This document shows, piece after piece, positions 1-4,350 of a stretch of DNA of 5,229 nucleotides. The position numbers and the translations under genes were made by a program. Origin of the DNA: Clostridia bacterium (GTDB lineage Bacteria; Bacillota_E; RBS10-35; JAJYVN01); assembly GCA_027335545.1 (NCBI GenBank), contig DAHWHV010000220.1, positions 1 to 5,229 of the forward strand. The letters are read 5' to 3'. How positions within the stretch are numbered: position 1 is the first letter of the stretch; each line of letters begins with the position of its first letter. A model generated the notes under the pieces. That model searched no databases. It saw only the letters and a list, made by a program, of their open reading frames with translations, and had not been told where the DNA came from.

Positions 1-160
1 TGCCAGGGGGTGCGGCGGAACCCTGCATCCCAAGGGTGGGGCCAGGTGCCAGAGGTTGCGGCAAGTGTCCGCCGCAGCTTCGAGGAGCATCGCGCCAGCT
101 CAAGTCGCCCGCCGGATTGGAGACGCCGGTCCAACCGTCTCAGGCGCCCGTCCGCGGGCA

Positions 161-181
161 TGGGGGTCAGGCCGACCCCCA
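161..181 (+). other. Perfect 8-bp hairpin in the leader
   Basis: TGGGGGTC (161-168) and GACCCCCA (174-181) are perfect complements around a five-base loop, AGGCC. No T-run follows, so it does not look like a finished intrinsic terminator. It lies 116 bases before the GTG start of the next gene and could be part of a regulatory RNA fold, but may also be chance in GC-rich DNA. Confidence 0.45.
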
Positions 182-281
182 CGGGCTTGCCGAGCACGCC
201 GCGCCGGTGCGGGGAACCGGTCGACCCTGCCACCAGCAAGGGGCAGGCGTCGAGCGGCCGCGGGCGAAGCACCCGCCGACC

Positions 282-292
282 GGAGGGAGGGG
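282..292 (+). promoter_or_regulatory. Ribosome-binding site that decides the GTG start at 298
   Basis: A purine-rich stretch with two GGAGG-like cores ends five bases before GTG 298. It is the only strong Shine-Dalgarno sequence near the start of the conserved protein and rules out the much longer in-frame reading that begins at 10. Confidence 0.75.
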
Positions 293-297
293 ACTGG

Positions 298-612
298 GTG
301 GGCAGAGCGATCGTCGCGGTGAGCATCGCGCCCGTCGGTACCGGCGCGCCCGGCGTGAGCCGTTTCGTGGCGGAGGCGGAGGCCGTCCTGCGGGCGGCCC
401 CGGACATCCGCTACGAGTTGGGCCCGATGTTCACCACCATCGAGGGGGATCTGGGCCGCATCTTCGAACTGGTGCAGCGCATGCAGGAGGCCGTGTTCGC
501 CGCGGGGACACAGCGCGTCTCGACCGTGATCAAGGTGGACGAGCGGCGTGACCACCCGACGTCGATGGAGCACAAGGTGGCGGCGGTGCTGGCGCACTTG
601 GGGGAACGCTAG
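298..612 (+). CDS. MTH1187 family thiamine-binding protein (UPF0045, YkoF-like)
   Basis: This is a small soluble protein of 104 residues, the usual length (about 100) for the MTH1187/UPF0045 family. Family members have a ferredoxin-like fold related to YkoF and are thought to bind thiamine or related compounds in the cytoplasm, probably as oligomers. Seen in the sequence: the N-terminal strand AIVAVSIAPVGTG (residues 4-16), a helix with SRFVAEAEAVL (21-31), the family signature YELGPMFTTIEGD (39-51), and the C-terminal RVSTVIKVDERRD (73-85) followed by a short helix. The start is GTG 298, chosen because a strong Shine-Dalgarno lies five bases upstream and because the conserved domain begins there. 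The in-frame extension back to position 10 has no domain character. No thiamine synthesis or transport gene is adjacent, so the physiological ligand is inferred from the family only. Confidence 0.9.
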   Translation: MGRAIVAVSIAPVGTGAPGVSRFVAEAEAVLRAAPDIRYELGPMFTTIEGDLGRIFELVQRMQEAVFAAGTQRVSTVIKVDERRDHPTSMEHKVAAVLAHLGER

Positions 613-620
613 CCCGGCAG

Positions 621-643
621 GGACGGGCCCGAGGTCCCCGTCC
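621..643 (+). terminator. Candidate terminator hairpin after the thiamine-binding protein gene
   Basis: GGACGGG (621-627) and CCCGTCC (637-643) form a perfect 7-bp stem with a nine-base loop, beginning eight bases after the stop codon. The position suits a transcript end. The following bases (GTGTGGCCTTGG) contain no T-run, so it is at best a non-canonical terminator or a 3'-end stabilising hairpin. Confidence 0.35.
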
Positions 644-687
644 GTGTGGCCTTGGGCCCTCCGCTCCGCCCCCACAGGCTTCCCCCT

Positions 688-796
688 GCGCAACGGCCGC
701 CCGGTGGACCACCCCGGGCGCCACCAGCGGCCGCCGTTCCGCGCCGACCCTACGCACGGCCAGCCGCAGGGTGGGGCCCAGCGCAACGGCTGCCCG
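688..796 (+). repeat. Pair of 16-base direct repeats, 93 bases apart
   Basis: GCGCAACGGCCGCCCG at 688-703 recurs as GCGCAACGGCTGCCCG at 781-796, a 15 of 16 match. No third copy was seen in the window. It may be a chance duplication or a pair of protein-binding sites. Confidence 0.4.
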
Positions 797-927
797 TGCC
801 CGCGGTTCCCCGCGCACGGGGCGGGGTGGCGCGGGGCCTGCGGTCCCCGTGTCCGGGTAGGTCCCGCGGGTCACGACCTGGCGTGCCCCGGGCTCGGAGG
901 CGGGGCGTGAACGTGCGCGCGCCCGCG

Positions 928-936
928 TATTACTAT
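928..936 (+). promoter_or_regulatory. Possible -10 element for the 1028 gene
   Basis: TATTACTAT is the only AT-rich patch in the 415-base gap. It contains TATTAC (928-933) and TACTAT (931-936), each matching TATAAT at four of six bases. No good -35 is found at the right distance (around 907-913 only weak matches occur). It would give a 5' untranslated region of roughly 85 bases. Confidence 0.3.
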
Positions 937-1027
937 GGAGAGGGACGAGGGAGGTCCGGGCGGGACGGACCCGGCGCGTCGCCGGTCTCGGGCCTGGCGG
1001 GCCTCCGGACAGAGGACTGATGGGGGG

Positions 1028-1813
1028 ATGGTTATGCTGTCACCCACGAGTCCGTGGCTGCTCCTGGAAGAGGTCTCCGAGGCCGACCTGCGCTACATCG
1101 CGCCCGAGTCAGCGGAGCACCTCCGCCGCGACCCACGGCTCCTGGCCGAGGCGCTCAACGACCCCGGCCTCTACCGCAGACTGGCGGGGGAGCGGGACGC
1201 GCTGGTGAAGGTCTCTCCCTTCACGCTCTTCAGCGTCTTCATGCGGCAGGCGGTGCGGGATCTCGGCGCCGCACGCTTCACAGTCGAGCGCGCCGGACTC
1301 CGGCAGCGGGTCGCCGTCTTCGACGCACCCCAGGTGCGCGACTTCCTCGCGGAGCCGCCGATCGTGGACTACCTCAGCGAACTCTTGGCCTCCTTCACGC
1401 GCGTGCGAAGCGGGGTGGCGTGGCGCCGGACCCGGGCGGGACAGAGGCGCCGGCGCTTCTCGGAACTCGACCTGCGCTCCCTGGAAGCCATGGAGGCGGA
1501 GGCCAGCGTCGCGGATCGCTTCTACATCCAGCGTCGCATGGGGGATGTGGCCCTCTTCCTCCTCGGGATCTCCCCCGACGCCATGCAGCGCCCACGCCTC
1601 CACGGGCGCAGCCCGGACGAGGTGGAGTGGATCGGTGCGCTGCGCTACCGCCAGGCCGCGGGTCACCCGCTGGCGGTCCGCGCGGGGGTCGCGCCGCTGC
1701 TTTCCACGCTGGCGCAGCGGTTCCATCTGGCCCGCAAGGCCCTGAACTTCGTGGCCGACCGGTACCTCTACCCGCTGCAGACCTCCTGGTTCCCCGCGGG
1801 GGGTGCCGTGTAG
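1028..1813 (+). CDS. Hypothetical protein of unknown function, mostly alpha-helical
   Basis: This 261-residue protein belongs to no family I recognise. Coding character is clear: third positions are almost all G/C and the translation has a balanced, protein-like composition. It is rich in charged helices and has no signal peptide or obvious transmembrane helix. Visible stretches: an acidic amphipathic N-terminus (residues 14-45), a hydrophobic patch VSPFTLFSVFMRQAV (62-76), PIVDYLSELLASF (111-123), a strongly basic linker at 129-143 (RSGVAWRR...RRR), DRFYIQRRMGDVALFLLGI (163-181), and an aromatic tail at 240-255 with RYLYP and SWFP. ATG 1028 is preceded by GAGG at 1012-1015 (12 bases away). 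ATG 1034 is an equally possible start, with the G-run 1022-1027 as its ribosome-binding site. ATG 935 is in frame but lacks a ribosome-binding site. The basic linker could contact nucleic acid or membrane, but this is speculation. Confidence 0.8.
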   Translation: MVMLSPTSPWLLLEEVSEADLRYIAPESAEHLRRDPRLLAEALNDPGLYRRLAGERDALVKVSPFTLFSVFMRQAVRDLGAARFTVERAGLRQRVAVFDAPQVRDFLAEPPIVDYLSELLASFTRVRSGVAWRRTRAGQRRRRFSELDLRSLEAMEAEASVADRFYIQRRMGDVALFLLGISPDAMQRPRLHGRSPDEVEWIGALRYRQAAGHPLAVRAGVAPLLSTLAQRFHLARKALNFVADRYLYPLQTSWFPAGGAV

Positions 1814-2097
1814 GACGGAGCGGCAGAAGCCGGCTCTTGCCGCAACCTGTTCCGGGCGCCGTGGTGTGCATGCCGCGTGGGCCACGGCCCTTGCGGTTGG
1901 GGGGCAGCGTCCCTGCTTTGCGCGGCGGCCACCGGCGCCCGCCTCCTCACCCGGCGGTGGTCGCCGCGGGGATATCCCCCGCTCCTTGTGGCCTCGGGCC
2001 TTCCTCGGGCTTTCCCCCGGCCCGTCCAGGCAGGGTGGCCTGAGCCAGCCGGTGCGGGCCGGCGGCCGCGAGTCGGCCCGCTGGCAGCGGCGTCCCT
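1814..2097. other. Convergent intergenic spacer (284 bases)
   Basis: This lies between the ends of a + gene and a - gene, and no gene is supported. It holds the 1820-1843 hairpin and several further GC-rich inverted repeats: GCGGGG/CCCCGC around ATAT near 1965-1982, GGGCCG 2056-2061 with CGGCCC 2074-2079, and CCGCT 2078-2082 with AGCGG 2086-2090, the last just past the stop of the - strand gene. There is also a short direct repeat, CCTCGGGC, at 1992-1999 and 2003-2010. Together they suggest two-sided transcript ends, but none has a convincing T-run. Confidence 0.4.
1820..1843 (+). terminator. Candidate terminator hairpin after the 1028 gene
   Basis: GCGGCA (1820-1825) pairs with TGCCGC (1838-1843). 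The stem continues inward with a G-T pair, one mismatch and two more pairs around a CCGG loop. It starts seven bases after the stop codon. Only AACCTGTTCC follows, so there is no real T-run. Confidence 0.4.
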
Positions 2098-2775
2098 TCA
2101 GAGCACGAGCCAGCGCAGGTGGTCGCGGTGCTCGCCGGACACCCACCCCGTGCGCAGCAGGTCGCGCTCGTCGTCCCATTCCGCGATGGACTCGTGGCGT
2201 CCGGGGTCGAACTCACCCCCGCTGACCGCCTGCAACTCCGCGTCGAAGGCGCGACAGAGCCGGGCCACCTCCCGCTGCTCATCCTCTAGGCGCGCGATCT
2301 CTTCGAGGTAGGCTTCCTGGGCCTCCGTCACCGCCCCAGCATCCCGGGGCCGGATGAGGTAGACGAGTTGGGGCAGGCGGAGGCAGCGGGCCTCCTCCCA
2401 CCCGGCCATCTCCTCCGGCGGGGCCGACTGCCCCCCCCCGACCAGCAGCAGGATGCGGCCGGCCCTGGGGAGGTAGCGGAAGGCGACGTGCCCGCTGAGG
2501 ACGGCTTCGGCCGTCGGCACCTGGGGCAGGAAGGGGATCTCCTCCAGGCTCGGCGGATTCCCGGGCCGCGAGGGTTGGTGGACGCGCCAGACACCGATCC
2601 CGTCCAGCACGGCCATCTCCAGGAGCTGGAGTTGATAGGCCATGCGGGCGTGCTCGCGCGAATGGCCACAGAGCATGCCCCGCTCCTCGGCCTCACGGGC
2701 GCGGCGCGCGAGGTCCGCGGCGTCCCAGTACACGCGCGGCACGGGGGAGACGAGTCGCTTGATGCGGATGTGCAT
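2098..2775 (-). CDS. Hypothetical protein of unknown function with a coiled-coil-like C-terminal region
   Basis: This soluble protein of 225 residues has no recognised family, signal peptide or transmembrane helix. The start is well defined: ATG at 2775 has GGAGG (2788-2784, within GGAGAGGAGGAG) eight bases upstream. Visible parts are a basic N-terminal strand (MHIRIKRLV), a charged helix (residues 18-33), a hydrophobic helix LQLLEMAVL (49-57), a beta-like stretch RILLLVGGG (107-115), LPQLVYLIR (134-142), and a long Glu/Arg/Leu-rich helix at about 147-184 with heptad-like spacing that may form a coiled coil. The tail is acidic and Trp-containing (195-225). Three consecutive Gly codons (113-115) are all GGG and form a run of nine G. 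The VGGGQ motif is too short and out of context to be called a nucleotide-binding loop. The gene lies downstream of a membrane-protein gene on the same strand, 328 bases away, so co-transcription is possible but unproven. Confidence 0.82.
   Translation of the reverse strand: MHIRIKRLVSPVPRVYWDAADLARRAREAEERGMLCGHSREHARMAYQLQLLEMAVLDGIGVWRVHQPSRPGNPPSLEEIPFLPQVPTAEAVLSGHVAFRYLPRAGRILLLVGGGQSAPPEEMAGWEEARCLRLPQLVYLIRPRDAGAVTEAQEAYLEEIARLEDEQREVARLCRAFDAELQAVSGGEFDPGRHESIAEWDDERDLLRTGWVSGEHRDHLRWLVL
2431..2439 (-). repeat. G9 homopolymer tract inside the - strand gene
   Basis: Nine C on the + strand read as GGG GGG GGG (Gly 113-115) in the - strand gene. A one-base gain or loss would move translation into a frame that stops at 2330-2328 or at 2281-2279, truncating the protein well before its coiled-coil-like part ends. 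The reading frame is intact on both sides at length nine. Confidence 0.85.
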
Positions 2776-2783
2776 CGTCCACT

Positions 2784-2788
2784 CCTCC
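2784..2788 (-). promoter_or_regulatory. Ribosome-binding site for the 225-residue protein
   Basis: GGAGG on the - strand, embedded in GGAGAGGAGGAG (2793-2782), lies eight bases before ATG 2775. It fixes the start against the open upstream frame. Confidence 0.8.
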
Positions 2789-2881
2789 TCTCCGGTGGCC
2801 AAGGGGCGGCCCCCCCGCGAGGGCCCCGCCGGCGCCTCCCCGCGGAGTCTGCCCGGCTCCTGTGGCACCAAGACCGATGCT

Positions 2882-2910
2882 CGGCGGGGCGGGGCCGCCG
2901 CGCCCCGCCG
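2882..2910 (-). other. Strong 9-bp GC hairpin in the leader of the 225-residue gene
   Basis: CGGCGGGGC (2882-2890) and GCCCCGCCG (2902-2910) are perfect complements around an 11-base loop, itself GC-rich. No T-run follows on either strand. It could be a leader structure, a pause site, or chance. Confidence 0.45.
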
Positions 2911-2953
2911 CTTCTGTATGCGCCTGACGCCTCGGCCCCTCCCGGTCCTCTTC

Positions 2954-2975
2954 GCCCGTCCCCTTGCCCGTCCCC
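2954..2975. repeat. Tandem 10-base direct repeat
   Basis: GCCCGTCCCC occurs at 2954-2963 and again at 2966-2975, separated by TT (12-base period). On the - strand this reads GGGGACGGGC twice. It is short and possibly a chance duplication. Confidence 0.4.
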
Positions 2976-3103
2976 GCTCAGAGCCCGTAAGAGGCAGCTG
3001 CGAAAAGCCGCGGGCGGTCCCGACCACAAGGGGTAGCGGCAAGGAACGCGGGCCGCCGCTTCCAGCGGACGGTGGTGCCGACGCGGACTTCTGCAGCACG
3101 GTA

Positions 3104-4069
3104 CTAGGAGCCGGGGCGGCCCGGGCGGCAGCGGACCGCGCACATCACCCCGCAGGCCGCCAGCCAGACCGCCAGGATCATGACCCCGGCCGCCGCCCGC
3201 AGGGAGTCCAGGGCCGGAAGGGTGGCCCGCAGGACCAGTGCCCCCACGGGGACGAGCAGGGCCACCAGCACCGCCTTGCGCACAAAGGTCCGCGCGTCCC
3301 GTGTGGGGGCGCCGGACCACAGGATGCGCAGGAAGCCGTAGGCCCCGAGAGGGACGGCCGCAAACGCCAACAGGGCCCCGGCCGGCTGGGCCAGGCCAGG
3401 GGTGGTGTCGGCGAGGCTGGCCCCGGAGAGGAAGGCGGCGGGGGTGGCGATGAGCCAGACGAGGAGTTCCAGACCATCCAGGAGCAACCCCGCGGGCGAG
3501 GTCGGGGCCTTGGCCGGCCCGGTGCCGAACGGCAGGCCCCGGGCCCGGCGGGCAAGGGTTCCGGCTGTGGCCACCAGCAGGACGGGACCGACGATCACCT
3601 CGGTGAACGCGCGCAGGACGGCCCCGACCGGCACCGGGACCGGGCCCGGAAGCCGCGACGGCGCCAGGAGCCCCGGGGCGCCGGCCACGCCGGCCAGCGC
3701 CAACCCGTGCGCATAGCCGACGGCCGCTGCGGCGATGAGGCCGCCGGCGGCGGCGCCGACGCAGAGCGCCCGCCAGGTGGGCGCTCGGACATCCCCACCC
3801 TGCCAGACCCAGGCCAGCGCCCCGAACCCGGCCAGGGCGGCGGCCGGGCCAAGGACCCACAGGCCGTTGGCCCCGGTGAGGGCATGCGTCAGCACCGCAG
3901 CGGCATAGGCGGCCACCGCCCAGGCGTAGACGGCGATCCCGTGGCGGAGGATGGACCAGAGTGCCAGCAGCCAGCCGCGTACCCGGCCCCGCGTGTCGCG
4001 GCGCCGGGGCCGCACCGCCGCGGCTGCCCCGCTGGGGTTATCGACGGGTCCGCGCACGGGGACCAGCAA
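3104..4069 (-). CDS. Multi-pass integral membrane protein of unknown function (about eight TM segments)
   Basis: This 321-residue Ala/Leu/Val-rich protein of the cytoplasmic membrane matches no family I recognise. Hydrophobic segments lie at about residues 43-62, 69-88, 100-122, 147-172, 196-218, 228-249, 264-282 and 290-313. The N-terminus is strongly basic (RPRRRDTRGRVRG, 20-32) and the C-terminal tail is basic (RCRPGRPG), so both ends probably face the cytoplasm, consistent with an even number of segments. Loops also carry Arg/Lys clusters (RRARG 174-178, RDARTFVRK 257-265). No transporter or enzyme motif stands out. TTG 4069 is the chosen start: GGTGAG (4080-4075) lies five bases upstream and GAGGTG (4086-4081) a little farther. 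GTG codons at 4057 and 4015 are alternatives that leave every membrane segment intact. The leader carries a perfect inverted repeat and a TATAAT box. A smaller gene of unknown function follows on the same strand after 328 bases. Confidence 0.8.
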   Translation of the reverse strand: MLVPVRGPVDNPSGAAAAVRPRRRDTRGRVRGWLLALWSILRHGIAVYAWAVAAYAAAVLTHALTGANGLWVLGPAAALAGFGALAWVWQGGDVRAPTWRALCVGAAAGGLIAAAAVGYAHGLALAGVAGAPGLLAPSRLPGPVPVPVGAVLRAFTEVIVGPVLLVATAGTLARRARGLPFGTGPAKAPTSPAGLLLDGLELLVWLIATPAAFLSGASLADTTPGLAQPAGALLAFAAVPLGAYGFLRILWSGAPTRDARTFVRKAVLVALLVPVGALVLRATLPALDSLRAAAGVMILAVWLAACGVMCAVRCRPGRPGS

Positions 4070-4088
4070 TGCGTCTCACCCACCTCGC

Positions 4089-4134
4089 GGGGCCCCGGGC
4101 GGGCCTGCCTGCAGGGTTGGCCGCCCGGGGCCCC
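4089..4134 (-). promoter_or_regulatory. Perfect 14-bp inverted repeat abutting the ribosome-binding site of the membrane-protein gene
   Basis: GGGGCCCCGGGCGG (4089-4102) and CCGCCCGGGGCCCC (4121-4134) are exact complements separated by 18 bases. The interior can itself pair (CCTG 4104-4107 with CAGG 4112-4115). On the - strand the hairpin ends two bases before the GAGGTG at 4086-4081, and it lies between the TATAAT at 4192-4187 and the TTG start at 4069, so it should be in the transcript leader. With no T-run it is not a classical terminator. It may control translation, stabilise the 5' end, or be a protein operator in DNA. Confidence 0.7.
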
Positions 4135-4185
4135 AGGTCGCGGCCCGGCCAGATACGCACCCGACTCCCACCTCGTCCCTCGGAG

Positions 4186-4191
4186 TATTAT
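4186..4191 (+). promoter_or_regulatory. Candidate -10 box (TATTAT) for the 4351 gene
   Basis: TATTAT matches the sigma-70-type -10 at five of six bases and overlaps the opposite-strand TATAAT almost completely. The possible -35, CCGACT at 4161-4166, matches three of six with a long 19-base spacer. The leader would be about 155 bases. Confidence 0.3.
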
Positions 4192-4192
4192 A
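4187..4192 (-). promoter_or_regulatory. Candidate -10 box (TATAAT) for the membrane-protein gene
   Basis: The - strand reads TATAAT exactly, in the only AT-rich patch of the divergent spacer. The implied leader is about 110 bases and would include the inverted repeat. No good -35 is seen: at an 18-base spacing the sequence is CGGGCA, three of six matches to TTGACA. Confidence 0.45.
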
Positions 4193-4302
4193 GGATTCTC
4201 CCCCTGGATTTGCCCGCGGCGCTTCGGGGACGGCCGATCCAGCGCCGAATTCGAGCCGATGCGGCGGGCCATGGGGTGGCAACCGCCCACCGTCCGCGCG
4301 TC

Positions 4303-4314
4303 CGTGCGCGCACG
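4303..4314. other. 12-bp perfect palindrome
   Basis: CGTGCGCGCACG lies 36 bases before the ATG at 4351. Such a symmetric site could bind a dimeric regulator, but alternating GC sequence makes chance palindromes common. Confidence 0.3.
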
Positions 4315-4337
4315 CGAGGAATGGGCGGGGGTCGTGC

Positions 4338-4346
4338 GGAAGGGAG
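4338..4346 (+). promoter_or_regulatory. Ribosome-binding site for the 4351 gene
   Basis: GGAAGGGAG ends four bases before ATG 4351. It is purine-rich and correctly placed, and it supports this ATG as the start of the gene that runs off the window. Confidence 0.65.
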
Positions 4347-4350
4347 CCTC

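Larger units (their letters stand above)
1..297 (+). other. Non-coding leader region upstream of the thiamine-binding protein gene
   Basis: No gene is supported here. Frames 1 and 3 are open throughout, but this is expected at such GC. The frame-1 translation is an Arg/Ser/Pro-rich string unlike a folded protein, and the frame-3 reading runs about 250 bases into the following gene. The stretch contains several short inverted repeats: TGCGGC 57-62 with GCCGCA 71-76, GAGACG 120-125 with CGTCTC 136-141, and an 8-bp hairpin at 161-181. It could be a structured 5' leader, or a spacer holding the promoter, but I see no convincing -10/-35 pair. No THI-box signatures (such as CTGAGA) or cobalamin-box signatures (such as GCCACTG) are present. 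Confidence 0.5.
613..1027 (+). other. Long intergenic region (415 bases) without a supported gene
   Basis: Short overlapping frames are open here, but none has a Shine-Dalgarno sequence with a plausible protein. Contents: the hairpin at 621-643; a 16-base near-perfect direct repeat (688-703 and 781-796); very GC-rich sequence to about 910; and an AT-rich patch at 928-936 that may be the promoter of the 1028 gene. An ATG at 935 is in frame with the next gene, but no ribosome-binding site precedes it. Confidence 0.5.
2776..3103 (-). other. Intergenic region (328 bases) upstream of the 225-residue gene
   Basis: The reading frame of the downstream gene remains open up to 3099, but the extra part is Arg/Gly/Pro-rich and lacks a ribosome-binding site, while the 2775 start has a strong one. 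The region contains the 9-bp hairpin at 2882-2910, a tandem 10-base repeat at 2954-2975, and AGCGGC 3035-3040 pairing with GCCGCT 3055-3060 about 30 bases past the stop of the membrane-protein gene. I find no convincing promoter, so the downstream gene either has a weak one here or is read through from the membrane-protein gene. Confidence 0.45.
4070..4350. other. Divergent intergenic region (281 bases) with overlapping promoter elements
   Basis: It separates the divergently transcribed membrane-protein gene (-) and the anchored-protein gene (+). In order it holds the Shine-Dalgarno of the - gene, the 14-bp inverted repeat (4089-4134), the AT-rich island with -10-like boxes on both strands (4186-4192), a 12-bp palindrome (4303-4314), and the Shine-Dalgarno of the + gene. 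No additional gene is supported. Confidence 0.6.

Noticed and set aside
208..237. Possible tRNA 3' end (GGTCGACC followed by GCCACCA)
   Set aside because: There is no TTCGA-type T loop and no matching acceptor strand or anticodon arm upstream. GGTCGACC is simply a palindrome.
10..297. N-terminal extension of the thiamine-binding protein back to ATG-like start at 10
   Set aside because: The added 96 residues are Arg/Ser/Pro-rich with no domain character, the family is normally about 100 residues long, and the GTG at 298 has a strong ribosome-binding site.
1..297. TPP or cobalamin riboswitch
   Set aside because: It was expected from the thiamine-binding gene, but the conserved sequence boxes of either class are absent on inspection.
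935..1027. ATG 935 as the start of the unknown-function gene
   Set aside because: There is no ribosome-binding site before it, it sits within the candidate -10 patch, and the extra residues are low-complexity.
1991..2020. Terminator at the CCTCGGGC...CTTTCCC stretch
   Set aside because: The two CCTCGGGC copies are direct, not inverted, so they cannot form the stem. The T-run is only three bases.
2328..3860. 510-codon - strand open frame overlapping both - strand genes
   Set aside because: It is in another frame from both, is rich in Arg/Pro/Gly, and crosses the boundary between them.
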